Position numbers and translations under genes: made by a program. Shown in pieces: positions 34,180 through 46,135 of a stretch of 64,000 nucleotides of DNA. Each line of letters opens with the position of its first letter. Position 1 is the stretch's first letter. The notes beneath the pieces were generated by a model that did no database searches, was not told the origin of the DNA, and saw only the letters and a program-made list of their open reading frames with translations. The stretch is from Apostichopus japonicus. Lineage: Eukaryota; Echinodermata; Holothuroidea; Aspidochirotida; Stichopodidae. The stretch covers positions 13,071,001 to 13,135,000 of the forward strand of contig NC_092575.1 of NCBI RefSeq assembly GCF_037975245.1, given 5' to 3'.

Positions 34180-34498
34180 GGACTGTGGGCGATCTTTGGT
34201 GGCTACATCTCAGTTACAGGGAACCTGGGTACGTTACAAAGTAGGATTGCACGGGTGAGATCATTGATGGCTACATCTCAGTGATAGAAAATCTCAACTG
34301 ATAAAAAATTGGGATTGCACGGGTGCAATCATTGGTGGCTACATCTCAATTATCGGGAATTTTGGTCCGTTACAAAGTAGGATTGCACGGGTGTGATCAT
34401 TGATGGCTACATCTCAGTGACAGAAAATCTCAACTGATAACAAATTGGGATTGTACTGTGTGTGTGATCATTGATGGATACATCTCAGTGACAGGCAA
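34180..34498 (-). repeat. Extra sub-terminal 65-70 bp units of the right end
   Basis: GGCTACATCTCAGT recurs near 34199, 34270, 34333, 34404 and 34475 (variant GGATACATCTC). These units have no counterpart at the left end, so the two ends are asymmetric. Confidence 0.8.
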
Positions 34499-34741
34499 TC
34501 TCAGTCGATAACACGTTGGGATTGTACTGTGTGCGATCAAAGTTGCTACATCTTACCGGGGGTACATCACAAGTTGGAATTGTACGGGTGCCATCATAAT
34601 GGCTACATCTTTCCGGGGGTACATCACAAGTTGGGATTGCACGGGTGCGATCTGGGGGGGGGGGGGTACATCTCTTATGACAATCAAGATACATCCAAAA
34701 TTGGGATTGCACCGGTGCAATCCGGGGCCCTCTATACTACT

Positions 34742-35689
34742 TATGTGTCTTTTTTTCAGCATGGTAAAATTTAAAACACACATTGACTTTGACATGCAAC
34801 TTTAATGAATGCTGCCCTCGGTCCTGAAATTAAAACACACCTCTTCCATAACACAGGTATGAAAGTATATTGCCTACAATATGGGGACCATAGAAATACT
34901 TCAGGACTAACATATTGTGTTAAAACAGGACCAGCCATGCGTGATCATTATTTATATAGAGAAGATTATGACAACTAAATTAGGCATCAATATTCGAACA
35001 ACTTCCAAATCAGACTTTGAGACAAATAAAAGTTATTTGAAAAACCAATGTGCCACCTACTAACATAGAATGGATATATACAAACAGCATTAATTAAATA
35101 AGGGCATTGACGAGCAAGTTACAGACGAATTTTGCATGATACAAAGACGGTGATTTTTCTTCCAACAAATATTTTTGATTTGCATGTAACCATGTTAAAT
35201 GGTTTGGGTATTTTCCCACTATATTTCCAACAGCTACAGAATGTATCTACATTTAAAAAGAATGTTACCGTAGGACTTTTTAACATGGAAAAGGATTTTC
35301 CTTATGCTTGGATATAGAGAGTTAATGCCTATGAATAATGGTATATTATATAAATTAATAAGAATATGTAGACAATCAAGACAGGTGACCTTTCTATCAT
35401 TAAGTCAATTTCAACGTATTTTTGGAATAGTTTTTTATGAAGCATAGCATCATTAGAATAGAAATACGTGAAGAAAAGACTTAAGTGAAGGATTGCTTTC
35501 CTAAACTATTTTAAAACAACTAACAAAACTAACCTAATAAAACTACTATATATTATTTTCGACAGGTTTGCTTGTTTTTCAACATATGTCTTAAACTTAT
35601 AGAACAATTTAAGCCGTTGTCAGAATATCTCAGTCCTTTATTTTAGTAAGCTAGGGAGCATTATGAGTTTTAAATCGGTGCATGTTTGA
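34742..35689. other. Intergenic; nothing recognised
   Basis: AT-rich DNA with no repeat or coding signal I can support. Confidence 0.3.
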
Positions 35690-37036
35690 AATTGAAATAA
35701 GACCGGGTATAAATAACCCATTTTAAGTTCAAGTAACTCCAAATGACGATAAGGTACCTACAATTCGAAGACCGATAAACACAAATTTCATTAGCCGTGT
35801 ATATAATCAGGGGACCGAATAGTCAGGGATATCAAATGTTTTCACCCCCCCCCCCATTCCCAAAAGAAATGATAATAGAATAATATAACCTATTATCTAT
35901 GATCGCGTTTGGGAGAATTACCGGCAAATTTCGTAGAAGTAGAACAATTTATTTCACATTGACAAACAACGTAGCGAATCAAAAAAGTAGTACAGGATAT
36001 TTATGTTTCCTTTATTTTCTCACAGTATTTCATACTTATATCCGTTTTCTCATTCTGTTCTTTTGTGGACCGGTCGATTTTAATCATCTGGAATTTATTT
36101 AACCCCGAAGATCGGTTTTTACATGTTTTTAGCAGAGTGAACTGAAACCAACTATCTTCTGTGACGTTCAACTTTTATTGATTGATCAGAAAAAGTATGT
36201 ACTGTCTTCAAACAAAATTTGTAACTTGAAACAGCAAAACCTAATAAAATAAATATCTGTGCTCTTCCTGTATTCAGATTCAATCTCTCAAGTCTCCCTT
36301 TCAGTAGCCTAGGCTACGAAACATATTACAAGAAAAAATCCCAAATAATACAAATAATGAGATCAGAACGGTGCTTGTTTGAATCTGTAATAGAAAAGGC
36401 TGATTGGCCCATTTTAAGTTCAAGTATAATTCCAAATAACGATACGGTACCTACAATTCGAAGACCGATAAAAACACATTTCATTGGCCGTGTATATAAT
36501 CAGTGGACCGAATAGTCAAGCATTCTTAACATGGGAGAGATTCTCCACAAAAAGGGTTATCAAATGTTTTCATCTCCCCCTCCCCTCCCACCCCGCCCCC
36601 CCCACACCCGCCAAAGAAATAATTAGTAGAAATAATATAACCTATTATCTATGATTGCGTTTGGGATCATTTCCAGCAAATTTCGTAGAAGTAGAGTGAT
36701 TCACATGGACAAAAAACGCAGAGGCTAAAGAAAGTAGTATAGGCTAGTTATGTTGTCTTCGTTTTCTGACAGTATTCTGTTCACAGAGCGAAAAACTTTC
36801 ATCCCTTTCGCATTATGTTCTTTTGTGAACCGGTCGATTTTAATCAACTGGAATTTATTTAGCTGCATTCAGATTCAATTTGAATTCAGATTTGTTTGAA
36901 TCTGTGATAGAAACGGCTGATTGACCCATTTTAAGTTCAAATAACTCTAAATAACGATACAGTACCTACAATTCGAAGACCGATAAACACAAATTTCATT
37001 GGCCGTGTTTATAATCAGGGGACCGAATAGTCAAGC
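35690..37036 (+). repeat. Three direct copies of a roughly 0.5-0.7 kb unit abutting the BEL/Pao fragment
   Basis: CCTACAATTCGAAGACCGAT occurs at about 35758, 36451 and 36965, each time after CCCATTTTAAGTTCAA and before ATTGGCCGTGT and GGACCGAATAGTCA. Copies 1 and 2 continue through AACCTATTATCTATGAT, AAATTTCGTAGAAGTAGA and CCGGTCGATTTTAATCA. Copy 3 is cut short at about 37036, exactly where the retroelement coding sequence begins. The unit could be an internal or LTR repeat of that element or a local tandem repeat. Confidence 0.75.
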
Positions 37037-37556
37037 CTCTCCAATTTGAAAAACGTTCAAAGCGATGAGCACCTAAAACAAGATTTGATGTTTTTGTGAG
37101 CATGGTAGTGACGGCAAGTCGAATTTCAGAATCTGCTACAGGTTGCACAAGGTCATAGTTGTTCATCTCAAGCAGTTCTTGGCGGGACAGAAACCCCGGG
37201 CCTGTAAACCACATACTATCGTGAAGCTCATGTGCTGCAATGGATCTAGAGGCCAAGTCTGCAGGATTTTGTTTAGTAGCAACGTAACACCACTGTTCTG
37301 GACGTGTTGACTGTCTGATGCGATTTACTCGATTTGATACGTAAACATAGAAACGTTTGGTAGTGTTGTTAATGTAACCAAGGACGATCTTACTGCCTGT
37401 GAAAAACCTTACAGTATCTATCTCTAAATCAATTTCATCATTGATGTACTCATACAACTCCACTGCCAAAACTGCAGCGCATAACTCAGTCGGGGAATTG
37501 TGTGGGCTAGTTTTGGTGCTAATTTCGCTTTTCCCAACAAGAATCCGACTTGACAA
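37037..37556 (-). pseudogene. BEL/Pao RNase H-like region, truncated
   Basis: It contains SELCIFSDAS upstream (frame-shifted), PRLE-like TELCAAVLAVELYEYI, FFTGSKIVLGYI and QWCYVATKQNPADLASR with WFTGPGFL. The RNase H DS motif is changed to TGS. The W-x-x-GP-x-FL end marks where integrase should follow, but the sequence is cut at 37036. Confidence 0.82.
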
Positions 37557-38092
37557 TTTCCTTCTTCGTTGACAACTCTGATGTACGCCACTACTCCAAT
37601 GGCAACTGTAGAAGCATCAGAAAAGATACACAATTCCTTCTTTTTAGTCAACGACAATAACGATTAAATGACACACCGGGGAAAATGCACATCTTCTAAC
37701 AACTTCAAGGATTCCATCCAATTAATCCATTCAACGTCTCTTTCAAACCTGAGAGGCTCGTCACAGTTGTTGATCTCAGAACTAAGTTCTCTCAATAGGG
37801 CCTTTCCTTTTATAGTTATCGGAGCTGTCAAACCAAGGGGATCATACAAACTGTTGACGACAGATAAATCACATCTCTTTGTGAATGCTTTGTCTTCTGA
37901 AGAAACACTGAATGTGAATGCATCAGTATCCAGGTCCCACAACATGCCTAAACTTCGCTGAATCGGGAGTGGATCTGAGGATAGATCTAGGTCCTTTATG
38001 CCTTTGGCTCTGTCATCTACATCAAATGCTTTTACCACTTCTGCATTGTTTGAAGCTATTTTATAAAGGTTAATGTTTGACTCAGCTTGCAT
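37557..38092 (-). pseudogene. BEL/Pao RT connection (PF05380-type region)
   Basis: RSLGMLWDLDTDAFTF is followed by VVNSLYDPLGLTAPITIKGK with ALLREL, the most characteristic block of Pao-type pol (SLGxxWxxxxDxF, SxxYDPLGLxxPxxxxxKxLL). The frame continues with shifts into ELCIFSDASTVAIGVVAY. Confidence 0.9.
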
Positions 38093-38497
38093 TGCTCTCG
38101 TCCTTTACAGAAGGTCAATGGCTACTTGAGGTGTGGGGGAAGAAGAGAGGCCATCGTCAACATAGAACTTGTTTTCAACATATTGTTTAGCATCACTTCC
38201 ATGGATTTTTTTCCCTTTTTGAGCTGCTCTCCTTAAGCAGTCAGTGGCGACTGATGGGGAAAGGACTATTTTCAAAAACATGTACCTTCATACGATATTT
38301 AGAGATTTCCTTTGTCATGTCGTTGTTATTTAAACCACAGGAACCTGAGAGAATCTCTGTGATCTTCCTCCACTAGAAAGCTACATCTTCTGTATGTCGG
38401 CTGCAAAGGCTATGGGATCCTTCCTGAAACGCATCAGCACACTCAAAAGTGAGTTGTTCAGATCTGGACCGCTAAGTAGCACACTGTTCAACGAAAT
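38093..38497 (-). pseudogene. BEL/Pao reverse transcriptase palm, disrupted
   Basis: Translation of the minus strand gives [20 protein letters not shown] near 38450, then several stops, then FYVDDGLSSSPTPQVA with the catalytic YVDD at 38164-38153. A TAA interrupts the frame at about 38105. The YVDD box is intact, but in-frame stops before and after it make this non-functional. Confidence 0.82.
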
Positions 38498-39181
38498 TTA
38501 ACAAATTCTGCTGAAGGAATCAAACACGACACGAATCTGGTCAGGCGTTTGTGGGTGATGCACCCCAAATATGGAGAGATACCAACATTCTTTGCCATTT
38601 TCTAACGGAGGGGCAGGTTCGGCATGATCATTGTCTAACATTTTTTGAACAAACTCCGCAAACTGATTCTTCTTGGTGGAATTCTTCTCCAATGACTTGC
38701 GCAGAGAGTAAAAGCGCTTCTGTGCTTGTACCCGGTTATTTGGTAGGTGCCTTCTCTCAGGACGGAAAAATAATGGTGCCACCCAACTTCCATTTTCATC
38801 CTGATGGACATGTTTGTCCATTATGTCCAGAAAAATGTTATCTTCTATAGAAAGGGCTTCTTTTTCATAATCATTTGTTTTATCAAATACTGCTGTACCA
38901 AACTGAACCTTCCCTGTAGATCCTTTGTTACCGGTGATGTTTAAGTCACTCTTCTTAGTCTTGTCAATTCTTTCTTTCACTTGAATCATGTTGGAACAAG
39001 GTTTCATGAGAGAGGTACGCCCATTACTGTAAAGACTGGTTTTGAAGACGTTGTGGTGTTTGGGCTGGTGGGATGTGCCCAAACACACTTCTCCAACAAT
39101 AACCCATCCCAAGTGTAGTCGCTGGTCATACGGAGCATCATGGGGGCCGTTGATGTGTTCCCGCATCCTGTGGGCCCTCAA
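38498..39181 (-). pseudogene. BEL/Pao reverse transcriptase, N-terminal part
   Basis: It includes HLGWVIVGEVCLG, DENGSWVAPLFFRPERRHLP with NNRVQAQKRFYSLRKSL, then CWYLSIFGVHHPQTPDQIRV with VFDSF, which corresponds to the conserved YLPHHxVxxPxKxxxIRVVFD motif that starts the Pao RT. Confidence 0.82.
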
Positions 39182-39190
39182 GACTTTTCT

Positions 39191-39598
39191 TCAGCAGTAA
39201 CAAAATCTGCACTTCCGGGTCAGCTGGTGGTATCTTGTTTGCAATGTTCTTAAAATGGGAAAATGATTCGCAATATCTGGTGTGGGGATTTCCTGTCTAT
39301 CATCTGGAATCATCTCACACTGTATCAGCGATGACAAGTGAAATTTGACTTTGTAATCAATGGAACTTATCATCAGGTTGTAAGCTCTCCTTCCAGCAGT
39401 CTCCATAATACCTGAAAAAGTCCTCCGTGTGTAAGGGGTAGCAGTAGATGCTATGCCTAGTGCATCAAATAGTTGTGGTTTAGCCAGGGACCTGTTACTC
39501 TGCTCGTCCAATACAGCATACACCCTGATAGCTTCATGTTCCTTCCATTGTGAATTCACCTTGACTTGGCATACCTTCGAACAAGAGCGTCCACACAA
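39191..39598 (-). pseudogene. BEL/Pao protease region
   Basis: IRVYAVLDEQSNRSLAKPQL carries the catalytic Asp of a retropepsin (usual motif L-D-x-G-S/A-x-x), but the residues after Asp are E-Q-S rather than S-G-S. RRTFSGIMETAGRRAYNLMI follows as the second half (DUF1758-type). Frame and context place it between gag and RT. Confidence 0.68.
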
Positions 39599-39599
39599 A

Positions 39600-40235
39600 T
39601 TATAAACACAAATTCAGTGCACTAAGAGGTAACAGACGAAGAGTTCTGCTCCCTACCATTATCTCCCTTAGTAACTTGTGTAACACGAAAGAAAATGCTT
39701 GATGAACATGGAGAGCGGTGTTGTGTCTCACACTTCCACATTCAGAACACTTCACCGATACTTTGCAATGTCTAGCAACATAATCACTTGTCGCCATGCA
39801 TCTGAAACTTTCAGTCATATCAGTGATATGTGTCTTCACTCTTTCTGGATACACAAACCTACCTGCTGAGCTATTTAGCTTAAAACTAGGAGCGTTGAGA
39901 ACTTTGGCTTCCTGTCGAACAAATCTGTAAAACACAGAAAATGGTGGGAACGTCACATTGTAGTCTTCCTTGTACCTAGCTCCCTTTGAACGCCATTTAT
40001 CTTGAAGTCCTGGTGGGAGCTTTTCCACTATTTGCTTCACCCCACCGGCCGAGTCAAGGTAACTGAGACCAGGGAGAGTTCCGTCTCTCATAGCACACTC
40101 CAGTTCTAACAAAACATCACTTAACTCTCTGATTTTTGTGTTATCCTTGGTGTTTATCATTGGGAAATCATCAACTTTCCTCAACAATGCTTGCGTCACT
40201 ACTTCTGGAGCTCCATAACATCCAGGCGTTGCCAT
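39600..40235 (-). pseudogene. BEL/Pao gag, C-terminal part
   Basis: It contains PEVVTQALLRKVDDFPMI, LPPGLQDKWRSKGARYKE and FVRQEAKVLNAP, the conserved helical order of the DUF1759-type gag region, followed by a Cys/His stretch (CSECGSVRHNTALH), a remnant zinc knuckle. Confidence 0.72.
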
Positions 40236-40362
40236 ATCATATCCAATCCCACTTATGGGTTAGTAACTTGAGCAGAGCGTAATCTTTGGCATGTAGTGAC
40301 GACTTTTCACCTAGCCATTTTATCAAGAGATAAAGTTCTTCCCTGGGCAACAAATTAAGGTC

Positions 40363-41007
40363 CTAAATCACATCTCTAAATGATGCCTTCCACGCTCTGT
40401 AATGTTCTGGTTTCTCGTCAAATATAATAAGTCTGGAACTCACCAAGTCTTTCCGAATGAGATACTTAGCGAGGTCTTCAGACTCTTGCCGGTACTTTGC
40501 TCTTGTCTGAGTGATGATTGGATTTCTTAAGGCCGCCTGATCGCTAAAATGGTGTTGAATATAATCACTGATTCGCTGATTGGAATTTACTTCGTGAATA
40601 TCTGCATCACGTAATTCGTCATGGTTTCCTAATGGTTGGTCTTCATGATACACTGCGGCTTCAGCTGAAGCAGCAGCTACCTTTTCACTTTGAAGAATAA
40701 GCATATCAGCGTCCAGTGCTGCCTTTTGTTTCAACAGTTCCGCCTCTTTGTTTGCATATGCGAGCAATGTCCGAGCCGATTCAACCTTAGCTCGTGCCTT
40801 CATTGCTGCTGAACTCGTGGACGATCCATATATGCTTGAGCTTTTAGTGCATTTTGACTTAACAGATTTTGTGTCAACGTTAACTGATTCACGATGTTGC
40901 CTTGTACTAATGTCGTGATCCATTGTTTTAATTTTGTCTGTTTCCTTATCCGCTGCTCCGCTGGGTTCTTTCTCAATACGGAAATTTCTTCCTGATCGTG
41001 TACCCAT
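40363..41007 (-). pseudogene. BEL/Pao gag, N-terminal part
   Basis: The ATG at 41007 opens 214 residues: a basic/Ser-rich start (MGTRSGRNFRIEKEP), then a long Ala/Glu/Lys-rich helical stretch that looks like a coiled coil (KARAKVESARTLLAYANKEA, ELLKQKAALDADM). This resembles the N-terminal helical region (DUF1759 neighbourhood) of Pao-type gag. It stops at 40363, short of full gag. Confidence 0.65.
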
Positions 41008-42303
41008 TGATATGCCTTGATTCAGTCTTTTTATTGTGATACCCTAGCGCTAAAAACACAGGGCGATATTCAGCCAGACGACCATTTCCCATCAAACCCC
41101 AAAACAAAGATAAACATTGACAAGATCATGGACGTTTGCCAGCAGTTTAATTCAAGTAAATGTTGGTGAATGAGTGAGTGGATGGTAAAAAGACTATCAC
41201 ACTCCAAGGTTAGAAAAAAAATGAGAAAGATTAAGGCTAAATGATCGCATCTAAACCAAGCGATGCTTCTGAGATGTAAAAACGTGTCAAATTGTAAACA
41301 AAACGATTTCTGAGTAGTCGAAAGGAAAAGAGTGGCGCTTTACTAAAAAGTTATATAAATACAATTAAAGTCAAAAACACAACAGACATATACCGATTTT
41401 AGTCAACATATACCAGTTTAAATCGATGATATGTTGAATTAATTGGTAGAAGTCAATTTCCTTGGACTTATAACAGTTTCTAGCAACTCAAATTGACATA
41501 TACCTATTTAAATCGACATATCATCGATTTAGCTCATTAACATATTCCAAATCCCAATTTCGGTGATGATTGACGAGTGGAGATACATAACGTGTAGTCA
41601 CCTGACAATGCGCGCGAATTATTGAAAATAAACACAAGCACAGTGGAATGCATGATTTGAGCTTGAATACTGTAATTGTTAATCCCCTGGGTATGTATTT
41701 AGCTACAGTAAAACGTAACCTTACAGTAGGCACTGCAGAACAATATCATCTTTGTTTATGGTGTAACTGGAGTAGGTTGTTGCATCGGTGTACGTACTGT
41801 AGGCCTATGTATTTGTGTGTGTATTTGGCTAAAAGTATTCCTATACTATATAGCTCCACGTGTTTGAGTAGACAAGCCCAGTTTGCATTGAGATAATTGC
41901 ACGTCATTGACATATCAGTTTTTCAGCCATATTATTACACTGAAATCTTTTTGCAAGTAATTGTCCATAATTACCATTGACACAATCATGATGAATACCC
42001 TTGCTAGCTTGGTTATTTTGGAACTATGTATTTATGGACTTGCATTAACAGGAGACTGAACTGATGTTACGAAGACACATAAATTTAACCGTATGAGCAT
42101 GTCAGATGTGCAGAAACATGGCCGTTTAAAACAGAGATATTTATAGAAACATTAACAACATTAACAACCAAACGACCAAAAAGGTGCAACGTACATAATA
42201 TCGTGACGCAACATTAGTTTCTCAAACAACAGTGATCGTGACAACGAAATGATTTCAAGCACGAATTTGGGGGTCCAAGAATGTGTTCGTGAAAATTCAT
42301 CAT

Positions 42304-42341
<38 letters not shown>

Positions 42342-44856
42342 CCAACACCCTTTTGGACAATGTTTGACAATATGACGCTGCAAAGCACATCACAGTCCAG
42401 TTTCAATTGGGTAAATTTTTGGAAGTGCACTTTTCACTGTCAGTATGATTGCTTCGAAGCGTGACATGGACGTACACTTTAAGGACACGCCGTACTAACA
42501 TATATGTCTTAGACCATTGTCTCTATTTATGGTTCACAGACCTATGGTTAACCTATTTTGACTTGCTTAACACTCCCTAGTTTTTTTGGTGAGGCGGGGT
42601 GGGGGTGGGGGAGGGTGAAGGGTGAGGGGAAGTAAATAGCAAACAGTAGGGTTGAAATATTATCACGGTAGATGTGCTACCATATAGTATTACTCTCCTA
42701 TTTACATATTCTGTCTATTTCCCCTTGAAATGTGATACATTCGCAAAGTTTTTGTTGGTCTGTATATAAAACTTCATCAAAGTACAACGGTTTTTTTCCT
42801 TCTTCTTCTAAACATATTACTTTTCTCGATGAATACATAATTTTAATATGAATAAAGAAGAACAAAGAAGACAACTTCAACACAATTGTCATGATGACAT
42901 CATTCACACTGCTGTTGCCAGATGCATTCACAAGTATTATGCCCAAATTGAAAATCATATTCTATAGGTTTACCTGCCCGTGTTTGGCCAAAATATGTTG
43001 ACGGTTATTGGTCATCAGTCATGTCTAGAATTAACGGTGAAGCAATGTCATATCGGTCTTATCTAGTGGACAACCTGCAGTCTTTGAAATATTTGAGAAT
43101 GCCTTTGGGCAATCTCTTTCACTTCTGGGCAAAGTACCTGTGCATTCTCTTTTTCAAACATAGTGTGGGATATTCGAACTAACATGTGGTTTTTTAACCA
43201 CTCCTATAACTAGCACAGTTTACACATGCACATCTGGTAATCAACCAATCAGAAAATTTCTTTGAGGTAATTTTAATCACGTCCGCTAAACCAAAATTTA
43301 GCTTTGAGCGTCTTTAAAATTGTATCCAATGCTCCGAAATGAAATATATACTGGACAATATACTTACACTTGGGATTCTTCTCGTAAGTAATTGGAGACG
43401 AGATCTCTTTAAACATATTTTCACAACCAGTACATATATTGAGAACGTTACAGCTGTGCTATAGCCTACAAAATATTTGTAAAACTGAAAAAAGGATCGA
43501 TCATGCGCATTAGGAACCAGAACCGTATGTACGTCACTGTTTGGACCCAGAACCTAGACACATCCCTATTAGGACCGGTATAACAGCGCCTTCTGCTAAA
43601 AACGGTAAAGATCCCTGTTTGCAGTAATTAATGCGTTAAAACCATCAAACCTCTGTTAATGGGTTATCACAGCTAAATCAACATAATGCATTAATATGCA
43701 TGCATGACCTCCTTTTCCTGCCTCTTTTCTTTAATCTTATATACTGCCTTGCGGGGTTTTTAAACGAAGGTTTGATTTATTTTGCCCTTTAAAACCTCTT
43801 GAAATAATTTTAATTCTATCACTTAGCTTTCAATTTGCATATGTTACAAAGTGCTCCGTTCAGTTGCTGTCCACTCGGTGAGTATAAATATAAACCAAAC
43901 CCTTGTCCAATTCAACAGTGTCAACAAGGGTTGTGTAATTTTGTTCATAGCTTGACCAAGGATAACTCAATAACAAATTAAAGTATTAAGTAAATAGCTT
44001 GGAAAAAAGACCTCACAAGTGTTGACGTCACTGAACTGACAGTGACAAATATCACGTTTGAACATAATATCACTAGCTAACATTGAATATATCAAGGAAA
44101 TGGAATGCAGAATAACAAAATAAACCCTAATATCAGAAATTATTAATTAGGTGGAAAAGCAAAGGAAACAAAAATTGGCATATGCAATATATCTTCGGAA
44201 ATGAATGTCATGTTATGAGTTAATTACCGTACTTGTTGTTATTTATGTTGTCTATAGTATTTTTCGTCTTCCACTTCGAGGAGTTGGTGTGGGACTACCG
44301 CCTGCCCGCACCCCCCCCCCCCTCCTCCCCTTTATTCTTTTAATCACCCTCCAGACCCATGCTATATGTCCATGCACTTGATGAATAATTGGTACTTATA
44401 TAAGGGCCCTTAACAACTCCCTGTTAAAAGGTTATAGTCAATTTTGATATGCCGAAAACCTTTAAACAAGTAATATCCTATTAGTCAGTTAAACTGACTA
44501 CTTAGGTTTACAGTGTAACAATTCAACAGAATAACATAAGACTTTCATGTCATGGTAAAAGTATACCCTCATATTAAAATTATGTTTTCGCCCGTAAAAT
44601 AATCCTGTAATTAGAATCTTTCAGAACCATCCTACTTGTTAAGGATATAGAAGAATTTGTCAACTATTGAAATATTTAGACGACTGAAATACTGTAAGCA
44701 GCCTAATTTCAAATTAGGAGTGAAAGCATAGCAAGAACTAACGACTTGAAAGCAATGCGACGTTCAAGAAGAAAATTTTAAATTTTTGGCATGCAACTTT
44801 TCAACTTTAACAACTTAAAATAGGAAAAAACTTGTTTGGCATTATATTAGTGGTGG
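41008..44856. other. Gene-poor stretch with one AT microsatellite
   Basis: It contains an (AT)n run at 42306-42339, G-rich text near 42590-42635 and poly-C near 44310. Short alternations of ATATACC and AAATCGA occur at 41390-41525. I find no gene. Confidence 0.35.
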
Positions 44857-44865
44857 GTGTGGCCA

Positions 44866-45730
44866 TCAGGGCTGTTGCCATGGCAACACTATAAAAATTG
44901 GGAACAAATCATATCTTTCGGAGTATACAACATGAAAACACAATCTAAGTGTTTAGTTACATCAATTGTATGGTGGCTGGTTGATTACAATCAAGATATG
45001 AGTCATTTAAGGATTTTATTATGCCCAATCAGGACCGTTGCGATGACAATGCTTCAAAACTTTCTTGGGGTGGGGTTGAGAATTTAAGATAAATCATTTA
45101 ATTGTAACTTAAAAACATGGAAACACAATCAATGTGTCTTTGCCATAAAACTTTCAGACTGTCTGGTTGATTGATCTCAAGATCAGGCCCATTTAAGGTT
45201 ACTATCGAGCTCAATTAAGACTGTTGCTATGGCAACACTAGGCTGACTGAATTTGAGTTTGAAATGGACTTTGACAACAAAATGTCATATTTATGTAACT
45301 AAACAACATAGAAAGTTACACAAGCCAAGTGTCAAAATATATATATATATATATAGATTTAGGGCTGCCTGGTAGATTAGATCAAGATCATTGCAGATTA
45401 AGCTCATTCCCAACACTTTGCTGATAGAATTGTAATTCTAATTTGAGAAGAAAATGTCATGTCTTTGCTCAAATATACAGTTAGCCATTAGTAACTTTAC
45501 ATTTTGTTCTATACTTTGAATTGTTGATCAATGGTGTTACCATGGCAACAGCCCTATTTCGACATCACAGTGACCTTAAATGATCCAGATCTTGACTGCA
45601 ATCAACCGGGCAAAGTCAGATCAATGTAGAAAAGACAATTAGTTTGTATTGTTTGGTATATGTATATTATGTGATATTTTTCTCAAAGTCCAAATTTCAT
45701 CATGGCTATTGCCATGGCAACAGCCCTAAT
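44866..45730. repeat. Inverted array of about 180-bp units, each with an RFX/X-box-like palindrome
   Basis: GTTGCCATGGCAAC at 44874-44887 is a perfect 14-bp palindrome matching the RFX consensus GTTNCCATGGNAAC. Variants follow at 45037 (decayed), 45223 (GTTGCTATGGCAAC), 45536 (GTTACCATGGCAAC) and 45708 (ATTGCCATGGCAAC). Flanking unit text (TGGTTGATTACAATCAAGAT, TCATTTAAGG, CAGGGCTGTTGCC) reads forward in the first three units and reverse in the last two, so the array is an inverted structure centred near 45400. It holds a small (AT)n tract at 45336-45353. Confidence 0.75.
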
Positions 45731-46135
45731 TAGGGATGACTTTGACTTTCCTGGTTGTGATTGGTTTCACCAAGACAGCTTCAAATATATATACTGAGAC
45801 ACTAACGTTGTGCTTTTAGGTTATTTAATTACAAAGATATGACATATTCTTAAATTCCAAGTTTTAATGAATGTGTTGGCAACTTGGTGATCACACCAAC
45901 CATTAATTAAATGGCAAACAAGCAGATTGTGATAGCTGAGGGTCTTAGCTAACAGAAAAACATGGTGGGGTGGCAATCCCTAAAAAAAACATGGTGGGGG
46001 CGAAACTCCCTAAGGGATTCGCTTCTTTTTTTTTCTTTTGGGGGAGGGGGGGGGGTCTTTCGGTGCGTTGCCCTTGTACGTGCTCCTGCTTCAGTCCTTG
46101 CTTTGCATCCCTACTCCCTTGTTCTCACGTTATTT
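45731..46135. other. Intergenic, with a G-rich run at about 46036-46055
   Basis: Nothing coding is recognised. A short repeated CATGGTGGGG phrase occurs near 45961 and 45991. Confidence 0.3.

Larger units (their letters stand above)
31938..34741. mobile_element. 2.8 kb element with 243-bp inverted ends and 6-bp target duplication
   Basis: The left end AGTAGTATAGAGGGCCCCGG at 31938 is mirrored exactly at 34722-34741. Inverted identity continues to about 32180 and 34499 (inner landmark TTATCGACTGAG). TATGTG flanks both sides (31932-31937 and 34742-34747). Each end is made of 65-70 bp sub-units (ATTGCACGGGTGCGATC, GGCTACATCTCAGTGACAG): 3-4 on the left and about 8 on the right. There is no transposase frame, so it is non-autonomous. 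The superfamily is not assigned; 6-bp duplications are known for IS3EU- and Dada-type elements. Confidence 0.85.
37037..41007 (-). pseudogene. Decayed BEL/Pao-type LTR retrotransposon (gag, protease, RT, RNase H)
   Basis: Reading from 41007 down: gag N-terminal region, gag C-terminal region, retropepsin-like protease, reverse transcriptase, Pao-specific RT-connection region and RNase H-like region. Each lies in its own frame, separated by stops and frameshifts, so it is inactive. No integrase follows: sequence changes to the direct repeat at 37036. I found no convincing LTR pair or primer-binding site. Confidence 0.88.

Noticed and set aside
37036-41500. Intact LTR retrotransposon with LTRs
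   Set aside because: Coding regions are in several frames with stops, integrase is missing, and no LTR pair or primer-binding site could be recognised around 41008-41500.
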